Origin: Pseudomonas parafulva
GTDB taxonomy: Bacteria; Pseudomonadota; Gammaproteobacteria; Pseudomonadales; Pseudomonadaceae
Direction: 5' to 3'
Length of the DNA stretch: 64,000 bases
Assembly: GCF_002021815.1 (NCBI RefSeq)
Contig: NZ_CP019952.1
Span: 1,395,001-1,459,000, forward strand
The notes beneath the pieces were generated by a model, which worked only from the letters and a program-made list of their open reading frames with translations, ran no database searches and was not told the origin of the DNA. How positions within the stretch are numbered: the stretch's first letter is position 1; every line of letters starts with the position of its first letter. The position numbers and the translations under genes are program-made. Below are positions 55,057 through 64,000 of this stretch, piece after piece.

Positions 55057-56250
55057 GTGAGACGTAAATTCCTGCTGCTGCTGGAAATGTGCCTGATCGT
55101 CATGGGCCTGGCCCTTGGCTGGTCGGCATGGAAGGTCCATTCGGTGCTGGACCAACCTGTGCATGTGGCACAGGAACGCCTGCTGGATGTGCCCAATGGC
55201 GCTACGCCCAATCGCATGTTCTACCGCATGCAACAAGAGGGGCTGTTGGGCGACGCGCTATGGCTCAGGTTGTACTGGCGCTTCAACATGGCCGGCGTGC
55301 CACTGCATACGGGCGAGTATCGCCTGACGCCCGGCATGACCGTGAAACAGCTTTTCGACGCCTGGCAGCGGGCCGACGTGGTGCAATACAACCTGACCCT
55401 GGTCGAAGGCTGGACGTTTCGCCAAGTGCGCGCGGCCGTGGCCAAGCACGAAAAGATCAAGCAGACCCTCGATGGCCTTTCCGATGCCCAAGTCATGGAA
55501 AAGCTGGGTCACGCTGGCGTTTTCCCGGAGGGCCGTTTCTTTCCGGACACCTATCGCTTCGTGCGCGGCATGAGTGATGTGGAGCTTTTGCAGCAAGCCT
55601 ACATGCGCCTGGAAGAGGTGCTGGCGCGTGAGTGGGCCGAGCGCGCCCGCGACCTGCCGTACCGCGACCCCTACCAGGCACTGATCATGGCCTCGCTGGT
55701 GGAAAAGGAAACCGGTATTCCACAGGAGCGCGGGCAAATCGCTGGCGTATTCGTCCGCCGCCTGCGCCTGGGCATGATGCTGCAGACCGATCCGACGGTC
55801 ATCTATGGCATGGGCGAGCGCTACAACGGCCGCATTACACGCGCTGATTTGCGCCAGCCAACGCCTTACAACACCTACACCATGACGGGGCTGCCGCCAA
55901 CGCCTATTGCGATGGTCGGGCGTGAGGCCATCCATGCGGCATTGAACCCGGCAGATGGCACCAGCCTTTACTTCGTTGCGCGCGGTGATGGTAGTCACGT
56001 TTTTTCCGATGACCTGGACGACCACAATTCTGCTGTGCGCGAGTTTCAGCTCAAGCGTCGGGCCGATTACCGTTCAAGCCCTGGCACCGCTCAGCCGACA
56101 CCCTCGAACGATGCAGCGCCGTCCGGTTCATCTCAAGTGCCTGAGGCGGGAGCATCGGATGATCCATCTGCTCCAGCCGCTGCGCCTGAACAGGGCAAGG
56201 TCGAGAGCGATCGGGCAACCGAACCGTCGGCGCTCGACGCCCCCCAATAA
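55057..56250 (+). CDS. mltG: Endolytic murein transglycosylase MltG (YceG)
   Basis: 397 residues with a GTG start 4 bp after the pabC stop. One N-terminal membrane helix (FLLLLEMCLIVMGLALGW) and a periplasmic YceG domain. The catalytic Glu lies in ASLVEKETGIPQERGQIAGV, followed by MLQTDPTVIYGMG and YNTYTMTGLPPTPI. It cuts nascent glycan strands to set their length. A Ser/Pro/Ala/Glu-rich tail of ~60 residues extends past the family domain. Confidence 0.95.
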   Translation: MRRKFLLLLEMCLIVMGLALGWSAWKVHSVLDQPVHVAQERLLDVPNGATPNRMFYRMQQEGLLGDALWLRLYWRFNMAGVPLHTGEYRLTPGMTVKQLFDAWQRADVVQYNLTLVEGWTFRQVRAAVAKHEKIKQTLDGLSDAQVMEKLGHAGVFPEGRFFPDTYRFVRGMSDVELLQQAYMRLEEVLAREWAERARDLPYRDPYQALIMASLVEKETGIPQERGQIAGVFVRRLRLGMMLQTDPTVIYGMGERYNGRITRADLRQPTPYNTYTMTGLPPTPIAMVGREAIHAALNPADGTSLYFVARGDGSHVFSDDLDDHNSAVREFQLKRRADYRSSPGTAQPTPSNDAAPSGSSQVPEAGASDDPSAPAAAPEQGKVESDRATEPSALDAPQ

Positions 56251-57871
<1,621 letters not shown>

Positions 57872-57898
57872 CTTTAATTCTTATCCGTGTGTGTACCC

Positions 57899-58681
57899 AT
57901 GCTTGTAGATTCCCATTGCCATCTTGACCGCCTTGACCTCAGCGCCCATGGGGGTTCGCTCGATGCTGCCTTGCAGGCGGCGCGTGCTCGTGGTGTCGGG
58001 CACTTCCTGTGCATCGGTGTCAGTGCCGAAAATGCAGGCGCAGTCAAGGCCTTGACCGAGCAATACAGCGATGTGGATTGCTCGGTAGGCGTTCACCCGC
58101 TGGACCTGGCGCCGGGTGCAGCGCCTGCTTTGGACTGGCTGTTGACCGAATTGGCTCATCCCCATGTGGTGGCGATCGGTGAAACCGGCCTGGATTACCA
58201 TTACGAGCCGGAAGCTGCCGAGTTGCAGCAGGCCTCATTTCGCTTGCACCTGGAAGCTTCGCGGCAGACGGGAAAACCGGTGATCGTGCATACCCGAGCG
58301 GCCCGTGCCGATACCTTGGCACTATTGCGTGAGGCGAACTTGTCCCAGGCGGGCGTTCTGCACTGCTTTACCGAAGACTGGGAAATGGCCAAGGCGGCTT
58401 TGGATCTTGGGTATTACATTTCGCTTTCGGGGATCGTCACATTCCGTAATGCCGAGGCGTTGCGGGACGTGGCGCGGCAAGTGCCGGCGGATCGGCTCTT
58501 GGTGGAAACCGACTCGCCCTATCTGGCGCCTATTCCTTATCGGGGTAAACCCAACCTGCCCCAATATGTGCGGGAAGTGGCTGAATATGTGGCCTCACTG
58601 CGGTGTGTCAGTTATGAACAGTTGGCTGAGCAGACCACCACAAATTTCAAGCGGTTATTTCCGTTGGCAAGGGTTCGCTAG
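57899..58681 (+). CDS. tatD: TatD-family metal-dependent deoxyribonuclease
   Basis: 260 residues from MLVDSHCHLDRLDL, the metal-binding start; a GTG four codons earlier is less likely. GETGLDYHYEPE, VIVHTRAARADTL, LHCFTEDWEMA and LLVETDSPYLAPIPYRGK give the remaining ligands. The YcfH/TatD group degrades DNA and removes D-amino acids from tRNA-like substrates. It ends 20 bp before a hexamer array. Confidence 0.93.
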   Translation: MLVDSHCHLDRLDLSAHGGSLDAALQAARARGVGHFLCIGVSAENAGAVKALTEQYSDVDCSVGVHPLDLAPGAAPALDWLLTELAHPHVVAIGETGLDYHYEPEAAELQQASFRLHLEASRQTGKPVIVHTRAARADTLALLREANLSQAGVLHCFTEDWEMAKAALDLGYYISLSGIVTFRNAEALRDVARQVPADRLLVETDSPYLAPIPYRGKPNLPQYVREVAEYVASLRCVSYEQLAEQTTTNFKRLFPLARVR

Positions 58682-58701
58682 GGCGCGTACCCTAAGTTAA
58701 C

Positions 58702-58749
58702 GTTGCAGTTGCAGTTGCAGTTGCAGTTGCAGTTGCAGTTGCAGTTGCT
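58702..58749. repeat. Hexanucleotide array (GTTGCA)8
   Basis: Eight tandem GTTGCA units, the last ending GCT, start 20 bp after the tatD stop codon. It is the outer boundary of the left copy of the inverted intergenic repeat. A related but longer array bounds the right copy. Confidence 0.95.
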
Positions 58750-58792
58750 TTGGCTTTTGCTTCTAAGCGCACGGTAGCTCAGGCGCCGCAGA

Positions 58793-59040
58793 TCGCGACT
58801 TCAGGAGGCCGAGCGCAGGGCTTGCGGAGGGAGGTGACAGGCATGGATGCCTGTCAAGCGCTGGGCCCCAGGATGGGGCCTGCAGCGCGGTCCTCCCGGG
58901 AGCAAGCCCGGAGCGAGGGAACCCCGAAGCGTAGCGTAGGGGCCGGATGATAGGAGCAGGCGGTTTTTGCTTACTTTTTGACAAGACAAAAAGTAAGCCG
59001 CCGTAAGGGCGGAAAGGTGACCGTGCGCCACCCTCGCCAA
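58793..59040 (+). repeat. Intergenic inverted repeat, left copy
   Basis: A ~250-bp unit running from TCGCGACTTCAGGAGGCCGA to GCGCCACCCTCGCCAATG. Its reverse complement recurs at 59139-59179 plus 60624-60840. It contains small hairpins of its own (for example CAGGCATGGATGCCTG, GGGCCCCAGGATGGGGCC, and CTTACTTTTTGACAAGACAAAAAGTAAG). Frames in it encode no known protein; similar segments are widely annotated in pseudomonads as spurious short proteins. Confidence 0.85.
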
Positions 59041-59070
59041 TGAATATCAACTTGCTGTATGCGCCCGCGC

Positions 59071-59098
59071 TTTCAAGTTTCAAGTTTCAAGTTTCAAG
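59071..59098. repeat. Heptamer tandem repeat (TTTCAAG)4
   Basis: Four exact TTTCAAG units lie in the ~100-bp spacer between the two inverted copies. No gene is present there. Confidence 0.9.
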
Positions 59099-59138
59099 TT
59101 TGATTGCGTTGGCGTGGGTATTAAAAGAGAGCATAGTC

Positions 59139-59179
59139 CATTTGCGATGGCGACGCTTAATCACCTTTTCGCCCTTACG
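59139..59179 (-). repeat. Intergenic inverted repeat, right copy, part 1
   Basis: CATTTGCGATGGCGACGC through TTTTCGCCCTTACG aligns with the reverse complement of the end of the left copy. The copy is interrupted after ACG by the IS element and resumes at 60624. Confidence 0.8.
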
Positions 59180-59211
59180 TGAACTGACCCCCAAAAGTTG
59201 GACAGTGAGCG

Positions 59212-60036
59212 CTATGGGGCCAGCGCGTGGGTCCGAAATTGTATCGGACTCAGGCCATCAAGTCTGAGGCTGATGCGTTTTTGGTTGTAGTAAGCGATGT
59301 AATCATCAAGTCCTGAAGCCAACTGCTCGACATTTTCAAACGACTCCAGGTAAAAATATTCGCTCTTGAGTGTGCCGAAAAAGCTTTCCATTGCGGCGTT
59401 GTCTAGGCAGTTGCCCTTACGCGACATACTCTGCTCAATGTTCTTCTCGGCCAGCATATGCCGGTAAGTGGGCTGCCTGTACTGCCATCCTTGATCGGAG
59501 TGCAATATCGGTTTATCACCTGGATTCAGCCGCTCAAAGGCTTGCTCAAGCATTGCCGAGACCATCTTGAACTCCGGGCGCCGGTTAATCTGATAAGCGA
59601 GGATTTCGCCGTTATACAGGTCCATCAACGGCGAAAGAAACAGCTTCTGCCCCTTCACTTTGAACTCTGTCACGTCGGTTGCCCATTTCTGATTAGGGGC
59701 TCCTGCCTTGAATTCTCGCCTGAGCAGATCAGGCGCAACCAGTCCCTCTGAGCCTCGGTACGAGCGATATTTCTTCGCCCTGACCAGCGACTGGAGACCC
59801 ATAAGCTGCATCAGTCGCTGCACCTTCTTGTGATTAATCATCCGACCGTTGTGCTTGAGGGTCTCAGTGATCCGGCGATAGCCATACCGTCCCTTATGCT
59901 CGTGATAGACGTTGTTGATACTCTCTTTCAAAGCCGCATGCTTGTCAGTCAACAACACCTTGCTTTGGTAATAAAAGGTACTACGTGCAAGCCCGGCGGC
60001 ACGTAACAGCAGAGCGAGTCGATGCCCGTGCCTCAA
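59212..60036 (-). CDS. IS3-family transposase OrfB (integrase catalytic domain)
   Basis: 274 residues with a TTG start that overlaps the OrfA stop (ATTGAGG), so it is made by coupling or as a frameshift fusion. HTH_21-like region (KGRYGYRRITETLKHNG), then the DDE triad in WATDVTEF, LHSDQGWQY and NAAMESFFGTLKSE. All three acidic residues are present, and the last Asp-to-Glu distance fits the family. It catalyses cut-out and integration of the element. Confidence 0.95.
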   Translation of the reverse strand: MRHGHRLALLLRAAGLARSTFYYQSKVLLTDKHAALKESINNVYHEHKGRYGYRRITETLKHNGRMINHKKVQRLMQLMGLQSLVRAKKYRSYRGSEGLVAPDLLRREFKAGAPNQKWATDVTEFKVKGQKLFLSPLMDLYNGEILAYQINRRPEFKMVSAMLEQAFERLNPGDKPILHSDQGWQYRQPTYRHMLAEKNIEQSMSRKGNCLDNAAMESFFGTLKSEYFYLESFENVEQLASGLDDYIAYYNQKRISLRLDGLSPIQFRTHALAP

Positions 60037-60575
60037 TCCCTGGACAGCCTTCGTTTTCTCGCCTGCGCAGTGCGAGGGTCCGCTTGGATCAAGGCATCGA
60101 GCTTTTTTAGGTAAGCATTCTCCGCACGCAGATATTCCAGCTCTTCGAGCATTTGCTCGGGTGTCAGGTCGCTATCCGAAGCGGTAGGAGGACTTGCGCT
60201 GGTTTTTTTCGATGGCTTACGGGGCATGCTCAACTCTCGGGTATGATGCGGATGAAGTGCTTCAACTCCGCCTTGATCATACAACCTTTTCCACTGCCTG
60301 ATGCTACTTGGACCACGAATATCAAACTGGATGCAGGCTTGCTGGGCAGACAATCCTTCTTGCTCAATGCACTGCAAAACCTTCAATTTGAACTGGGCAT
60401 CGTAGCGGCTGTACTTGGCACTTAAACCGGCTGCGCCGTGTTTTTCATAGCCCTTTACCCACCGACGTAGCATCGATGGACTGAGGTCATGCTTTAGCGC
60501 CACTTCATGAATGCTAGGAGCAGAAAGGCACTCTTCGATGAGTGCCTGTTTGAGCGCCAGGTTGTATTTCGTCAT
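60033..60575 (-). CDS. IS3-family transposase OrfA (helix-turn-helix)
   Basis: 180 residues from the ATG at 60575. Two helix-turn-helix segments are seen (SIHEVALKHDLSPSMLRRWV and SAQQACIQFDIRGPSSIRQW), the double-HTH layout of IS150-group OrfA, and a C-terminal leucine-zipper-like helix (EQMLEELEYLRAENAYLKKL) for pairing with OrfB. It binds the inverted repeats. Confidence 0.95.
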   Translation of the reverse strand: MTKYNLALKQALIEECLSAPSIHEVALKHDLSPSMLRRWVKGYEKHGAAGLSAKYSRYDAQFKLKVLQCIEQEGLSAQQACIQFDIRGPSSIRQWKRLYDQGGVEALHPHHTRELSMPRKPSKKTSASPPTASDSDLTPEQMLEELEYLRAENAYLKKLDALIQADPRTAQARKRRLSRD

Positions 60576-60623
60576 GGAACACCCTCCGGTGAGATAGGTG
60601 TCCAACATTCGGGGGTCAGTTCA

Positions 60624-60840
60624 ACGGCGAGTCACTTTTTGTCAAACGCGACAAAAAGTAACCAAAAAACGCTGTGCTCCATTCATACGGCCCCTACGCT
60701 ACGCTTCGGGGTTCCCTCACTCCGGTCTTGCTCCCGGGAGGACCGCGCTGTAGGCCCCATCCTGGGGCCCAGCGCTTGACAGGCATCCATGCCTGTCACC
60801 TCCCTCCGCAAGACCTGCGTTCGGCCTTCTGAAGTCGCGA
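60624..60840 (-). repeat. Intergenic inverted repeat, right copy, part 2
   Basis: Continues the right copy after the IS. It aligns with the reverse complement of 58793-59000, including ACGCTTCGGGGTTCCCTC, CCCCATCCTGGGGCCCAGCG and TCCCTCCGCAAG. The two copies differ at scattered positions, so they are not a recent duplication. Confidence 0.85.
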
Positions 60841-60844
60841 AGAT

Positions 60845-61068
60845 CAAAAGCAAGATCAAGATCAAGATCAAGAGCAAGAGCAAGAGCAAGAGCAAGAGCA
60901 AGAGCAAGAGCAAGAGCAAGATCAAGATCAAGAGCAAGAGCAAGAGCAAGAGCAAGAGCAAGAGCAAGAGCAAGAGCAAGAGCAAGAGCAAGAGCAAGAG
61001 CAAGAGCAAGAGCAAGAGCAAGAGCAAGAGCAAGAGCAAGAGCAAGAGCAAGAGCCAAAGCAAGAGCA
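60845..61068. repeat. Hexanucleotide array of ~37 AGCAAG/ATCAAG units
   Basis: About 224 bp of almost uninterrupted 6-bp units (AGCAAG, with ATCAAG variants near 60850-60870 and 60920-60930). It begins 5 bp after the right repeat copy, mirroring the GTTGCA array outside the left copy. Because the period is 6, every frame stays open, giving Ser-Lys on the plus strand and Leu or Ala-Leu runs on the minus; these are not genes. Confidence 0.95.
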
Positions 61069-61112
61069 GAGGGGTAGCGGGGAGATGGCGGGACCTGCCT
61101 CAAACACCTTAC

Positions 61113-61233
61113 CCAAAAAAAACCCGGCTTCTGGGGGAGGAATCCGGGTTAAGACCATTAGGAGTAGAACAAAGGTACGCGGTCCCTGAGTACCTTTATC
61201 GCCGCGTCACTCGGGGGGATGCGCCGCGACGAC
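61113..61233 (-). ncRNA. rgsA: Probable RgsA-like small regulatory RNA
   Basis: On the minus strand a terminator (AACCCGG...CCGGGTT, 61121-61127 with 61144-61150, followed by eight Ts down to 61115) ends a transcript with no gene upstream on that strand. A -10 box CGATACT at 61240-61246, of the RpoS type, would start transcription near 61233 and give ~120 nt. The position, between tatD and a TetR gene and on the opposite strand, and the length match what I recall of RgsA (P16), an RpoS-dependent, Gac-linked small RNA of pseudomonads. The exact start and the identity are inferred. Confidence 0.55.
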
Positions 61234-61433
61234 CCTTTGAGTATCGCCCAGGCTACGCACAATGCCAGCCAAAACTGATCGTTTTTTAAACAGATTTGGA
61301 ATACCCCAGGCCAAGCTGCCAACGATTGAGCCCCCCCGCACACCAGTACAAACCGAGATGACCACGGATGATCCGTGCAATTTCGCGCAAGTTAGGCATA
61401 ATAATCCGCTTCGATCGTCAGCCAGTCCTTCCC

Positions 61434-62069
61434 ATGCAGAAAGAACCTCGTAAGGTCCGTGAGTTTCGCCGTCGCGAACAGGAAATCCTAGACACCGCCC
61501 TCAAGCTGTTCCTCGAGCAAGGCGAGGACAGCGTCACCGTCGAAATGATCGCCGACGCCGTGGGTATCGGCAAAGGCACGATCTACAAGCATTTCAAGTC
61601 CAAGGCAGAAATCTACCTGCGCCTGATGCTGGACTATGAGCGCGATCTCAACGAGCTGCTGCACTCGGCCGATGTGGACCGCGACAAGGAAGCCCTGTCG
61701 CGCGCCTACTTCGAATTTCGCATGCGCGACCCGCAACGCTACAGGCTCTTCGATCGTTTGGAGGAGAAGGTCGTCAAGGGTAACCAGGTGCCCGAACTGG
61801 TCGAGCAACTGCATAGTATTCGCGCCTCCAACTTCGATCGCCTTACGCAACTGATCAAAGGCCGCATCAGTGAGGGCAAGCTTGAAGATGTACCCCCTTA
61901 TTTCCACTATTGCGCCGCCTGGGCACTGGTCCATGGGGCTGTAGCGCTCTATCACTCCCCGTTCTGGAGCAATGTGCTGGAAGATCAGGAAGGCTTCTTC
62001 CAGTTCCTGATGGACATCGGCGTACGCATGGGCAATAAACGCAAGCGCGACCCCGACCCCGCCAATTGA
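61434..62069 (+). CDS. TetR-family transcriptional regulator
   Basis: 211 residues from the ATG at 61434. HTH at residues ~20-60 (ILDTALKLFLEQGEDSVTVE, then IADAVGIGKGTIYKHFKSKA). The C-terminal ligand domain is helical, with no family-specific motif recognised. In P. aeruginosa a TetR gene lies near tatD as well. No adjacent divergent target is visible, so target and inducer are unknown. A TAATAAT stretch 30 bp upstream may be its promoter -10. Confidence 0.9.
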   Translation: MQKEPRKVREFRRREQEILDTALKLFLEQGEDSVTVEMIADAVGIGKGTIYKHFKSKAEIYLRLMLDYERDLNELLHSADVDRDKEALSRAYFEFRMRDPQRYRLFDRLEEKVVKGNQVPELVEQLHSIRASNFDRLTQLIKGRISEGKLEDVPPYFHYCAAWALVHGAVALYHSPFWSNVLEDQEGFFQFLMDIGVRMGNKRKRDPDPAN

Positions 62070-62169
62070 GTCAGCACCGGCCCACGCTGGCGACCAAATC
62101 AAAGCTGGCGCAAAAGCTGCATTCGTCAGCCATTCGCCGGCTTTTTTGACGCCGGCCACTGGAGGAATG

Positions 62170-62775
62170 ATGCGGAGCCTGGTCTTGGTGCTGACGCTTG
62201 CGGCGTTGGGCGGGTGCATGAAAGTGAGTGATATGGGGGAAGGTGTTCGCTATCACATGAGCGATGCCGGCCTGCTGGATCACAGCGATACCCGTCGTAC
62301 GCTGTCGATTCGACTGCAACCCGATTCCTTCATCTTCATTGGGCAAGGCGCATTCGTGCCGCCCGGCAAAGGCCCTGTTCCGCAGCACAATGCGGTGGCC
62401 GAAGAGGCCTTCAAAAGCTTCGTCGAGTATTTCCCGATGGTACGCCGTGCCGAGGCACCGCTGGGTCTGGAAGAGGCGATCGCGCAGGCACGCTCATTTG
62501 GGGCTGACTACGTGCTCTATACCCGTTTCGCTCGCACCGATGATCGCATCGGCAATGGGGACGAGTGGTATGACGAACAGGCCGTGGACCGACTGGGTTG
62601 GGATAGCGGCGTGGTTCAGATGATGCTCATCGAAACCAGTACCCGCTACCTGATAGACACGGTCCGTATCAAAAGCCGTGGCGGTTTGTTGACGTTCCAT
62701 GACCAGACGCCCAGGGATTTGCTTGCGGCGCCCATGCGCGAGTACGCTCGTAGCCTTCTTGGCATGAGTCGATGA
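62170..62775 (+). CDS. Lipoprotein, DUF4823 type
   Basis: 201 residues from the ATG at 62170 (GGAGG at 5 nt; the ATG one codon earlier is too close to the site). A lipoprotein signal peptide MRSLVLVLTLAALGGC with Leu-Gly-Gly-Cys lipobox at residue 16 is clear; Met at +2 predicts the outer membrane. Two domains cannot be separated by eye. The assignment to DUF4823 rests on position and general resemblance. It is 9 bp before the DUF1285 gene, so they form an operon. Confidence 0.8.
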   Translation: MRSLVLVLTLAALGGCMKVSDMGEGVRYHMSDAGLLDHSDTRRTLSIRLQPDSFIFIGQGAFVPPGKGPVPQHNAVAEEAFKSFVEYFPMVRRAEAPLGLEEAIAQARSFGADYVLYTRFARTDDRIGNGDEWYDEQAVDRLGWDSGVVQMMLIETSTRYLIDTVRIKSRGGLLTFHDQTPRDLLAAPMREYARSLLGMSR

Positions 62776-62784
62776 GGCACCGCG

Positions 62785-63351
62785 ATGAATGAGACGGGCA
62801 AGGCCAATGACCTGCTGACGCAGCTTCCAATGTCCAAGGGCTTGCCGCCTGTGCACCGCTGGAACCCCGATTTCTGCGGCAACATCGACATGCGTATCGC
62901 ACGGGACGGGACCTGGTACTACTTGGGCACGCCTATCGGCCGCAAACCGATGGTAAAGCTCTTTTCTTCGATCATCCGCCGCGACGGGGATGATTACTTT
63001 TTGGTGACGCCGGTCGAGAAGGTCGGCATCACAGTTGATGACGCACCGTTCGTGGCCGTGGCCCTGGATGTGACGGGGGAGGGGGAGCAGCAGGTGTTGC
63101 GTTTCACCAATAATGTGGATGATCAGGTTGAAGCAGGGCCTGACCATCCGCTGCGGGTAGTGACTGACCCCGTCACCCAAGCGCCTTCACCTTATGTGCT
63201 GATGCGCAGCAACCTTGAGGCATTGATTCACCGTAATGTCTTCTATCAACTGGTCGAGTTGGCCGTTACCCGGCAAATCGCAGATCAGCAATGGCTGGGC
63301 GTGTGGAGCCGAGGTGAGTTCTACCCCATAGGGCAGGTGGATCACCCCTGA
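62785..63351 (+). CDS. DUF1285 protein
   Basis: 188 residues. PPVHRWNPDFCGNIDMRIARDGTWYY, GRKPMVKLFSSIIRRDGDDYFLVTP and PYVLMRSNLEALIHRNVFYQL match the conserved blocks of DUF1285. Soluble, no signal. The family's structure is known from a pseudomonad relative, but no function is established. It follows the lipoprotein gene closely. Confidence 0.9.
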   Translation: MNETGKANDLLTQLPMSKGLPPVHRWNPDFCGNIDMRIARDGTWYYLGTPIGRKPMVKLFSSIIRRDGDDYFLVTPVEKVGITVDDAPFVAVALDVTGEGEQQVLRFTNNVDDQVEAGPDHPLRVVTDPVTQAPSPYVLMRSNLEALIHRNVFYQLVELAVTRQIADQQWLGVWSRGEFYPIGQVDHP

Positions 63352-63473
63352 CTTACGCCTCACCGCACGTTTCACGGAGGATGAAGACCGTGTGGAAGGT
63401 GGTTGATAACTAGCGCTCCAAAAAATTGTAACGGCTCAACCTCACGGCTTCATACACCTTGAGGAACTTAACC

Positions 63474-64000
63474 ATGGGCCTGCAGATTCTGTCCCCGCAC
63501 GCCGAATCCCAGCTACGCGCCATCGCCGCTCCACTTGTGGCAGCCTGCCCTGATATGCGCCAGTCGGCCCGGGACACCGCCGTGGCGCTGTTGAGAAAAC
63601 ACAACTTGTCGCACCTAGACCCTGACCACGTCTACCTCAACCGTTTCGATACCGCCCAGAGCAGCCCTCGCACCTTCAGCGGCTGGCAGCACCTGGACCC
63701 GCCAGTCCAATCCTTCACACTGCCTCAGTTGGTCATGCACCGTTTCGACGTTCATGACCAGGACAACAGCGACCTGCTCAGTTATCTGACCGGCTTTTAC
63801 AGTAATGGCCCTGGCCCTGGTTTCTATGACGAGCACAATGAGATCCGTTTGGAGCCCCAGGCTGTGCTCGAGGATTTCTGGCAAATCGACTTCAGTACCC
63901 AGTTCCACCATAGGCTCCAGGCGTTCTGGCAAGAACATGCTGAGCATTTTCGCGTACTGGCGAAGGTCAACTTCCTCGCCAAGGTGATCGAGATGTGCTC
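63474..64000 (+). CDS. N-terminus of a probable DUF6543 (dermonecrotic-toxin-like) protein, cut by window edge
   Basis: 176 codons are visible from the ATG at 63474, which has GAGGA at 7-8 nt, and the frame is open to the edge. Recognised blocks: PDHVYLNRFDTAQSS, FSGWQHLDPPVQSFTLPQLV, FDVHDQDNSDLLSYLTGFY, EHNEIRLEPQAVLEDFWQID and FRVLAKVNFLAKVIE. These are the patterns I associate with the N-terminal region of large (1000-2000 residue) pseudomonad proteins with the dermonecrotic toxin domain. No signal peptide. The toxin domain itself, if any, lies outside the window. Confidence 0.7.
   Translation, partial: MGLQILSPHAESQLRAIAAPLVAACPDMRQSARDTAVALLRKHNLSHLDPDHVYLNRFDTAQSSPRTFSGWQHLDPPVQSFTLPQLVMHRFDVHDQDNSDLLSYLTGFYSNGPGPGFYDEHNEIRLEPQAVLEDFWQIDFSTQFHHRLQAFWQEHAEHFRVLAKVNFLAKVIEMC

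Larger units (their letters stand above)
59180..60623 (-). mobile_element. IS3-family (IS150 group) insertion sequence, intact
   Basis: 1444 bp bounded by 25-bp imperfect inverted repeats (59180-59204 and 60599-60623, both starting TGAACTGACCCCC and ending GTTGGACA, three mismatches). It is flanked on both sides by ACG, a 3-bp target duplication as usual for the family. It carries two transposase frames on the minus strand. Both ends and both frames are intact, so it should be mobile. Confidence 0.95.

Noticed and set aside
58750..59083. Small proteins within the intergenic repeat
   Set aside because: The frames fall inside a dispersed repeat, differ between its two copies and lack ribosome sites.
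58702..59100. CRISPR-like array suggested by regularly repeated units
   Set aside because: The repeats are contiguous 6- and 7-bp units with no spacers, and no cas gene is in the window.
60683..61103. Minus-strand poly-Leu and Ala-Leu proteins and a plus-strand Lys-Ser protein
   Set aside because: All are readings of the 6-bp tandem array in different frames, with no ribosome site.

Overview
The window reads as chromosome of a fluorescent pseudomonad, most likely of the Pseudomonas putida group. The evidence is GC-rich coding DNA, the gene order lpxK-ycaR-kdsB-ptp-murB / rne / rluC-HAD-sppA / maf / yceD-rpmF-plsX-fabD-fabG-acpP-fabF-pabC-mltG-tmk-holB-tatD, and a REP pair of the putida type. 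About 60% is conserved core and the rest is accessory DNA.

1-1.3 kb: the end of a small membrane-anchored protein gene, then a tRNA array (Glu, Gly, Glu, Gly, Gly) with a clear promoter and terminator. 1.4-28.0 kb: an accessory island anchored on the last tRNA-Gly. It starts with a decayed P4-type integrase fused to a scrap of a type VI secretion gene (tssG). It continues with a chaperone-usher fimbrial gene set that lies in two pieces (adhesin and usher at 2.9-6.5 kb; subunit, chaperone and subunit at 24.1-26.1 kb, all on the minus strand). Between the pieces are two Rhs genes and a plus-strand run of three large proteins: an Ig-repeat protein and two proteins with a possible TULIP/P47-like N-terminal half and Ig-like C-terminal half. 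A third relative of the last two sits at 26.4-28.0 kb. The Rhs1 side and the plus-strand run diverge from a 314-bp intergenic region holding two near-identical 22-bp dyads. This Rhs/TULIP-like locus is the best candidate for an undescribed system.

28.0-41.3 kb: core metabolism and envelope genes: fadE-type acyl-CoA dehydrogenase, GST, a YadG/YadH-like ABC transporter, a DUF2062 protein, comEC, exbB-exbD, then an overlapping lpxK-ycaR-kdsB-ptp-murB operon. 41.3-58.7 kb: rne on the minus strand with a long leader, and divergent from it the rluC...tatD series for ribosome modification, phospholipid and fatty acid synthesis, folate, peptidoglycan release and DNA replication. The pilZ gene that lies between holB and tatD in P. 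aeruginosa is absent.

58.7-61.3 kb: a gene-poor stretch built of two inverted copies of a ~250-bp intergenic repeat, each flanked by a hexanucleotide array, with an IS3-family element inserted in the right copy. It ends at a probable RgsA-like small RNA on the minus strand. 61.4-64.0 kb: a TetR regulator, a lipoprotein, a DUF1285 protein and, cut by the window edge, the start of a probable DUF6543 (dermonecrotic-toxin-like) gene.
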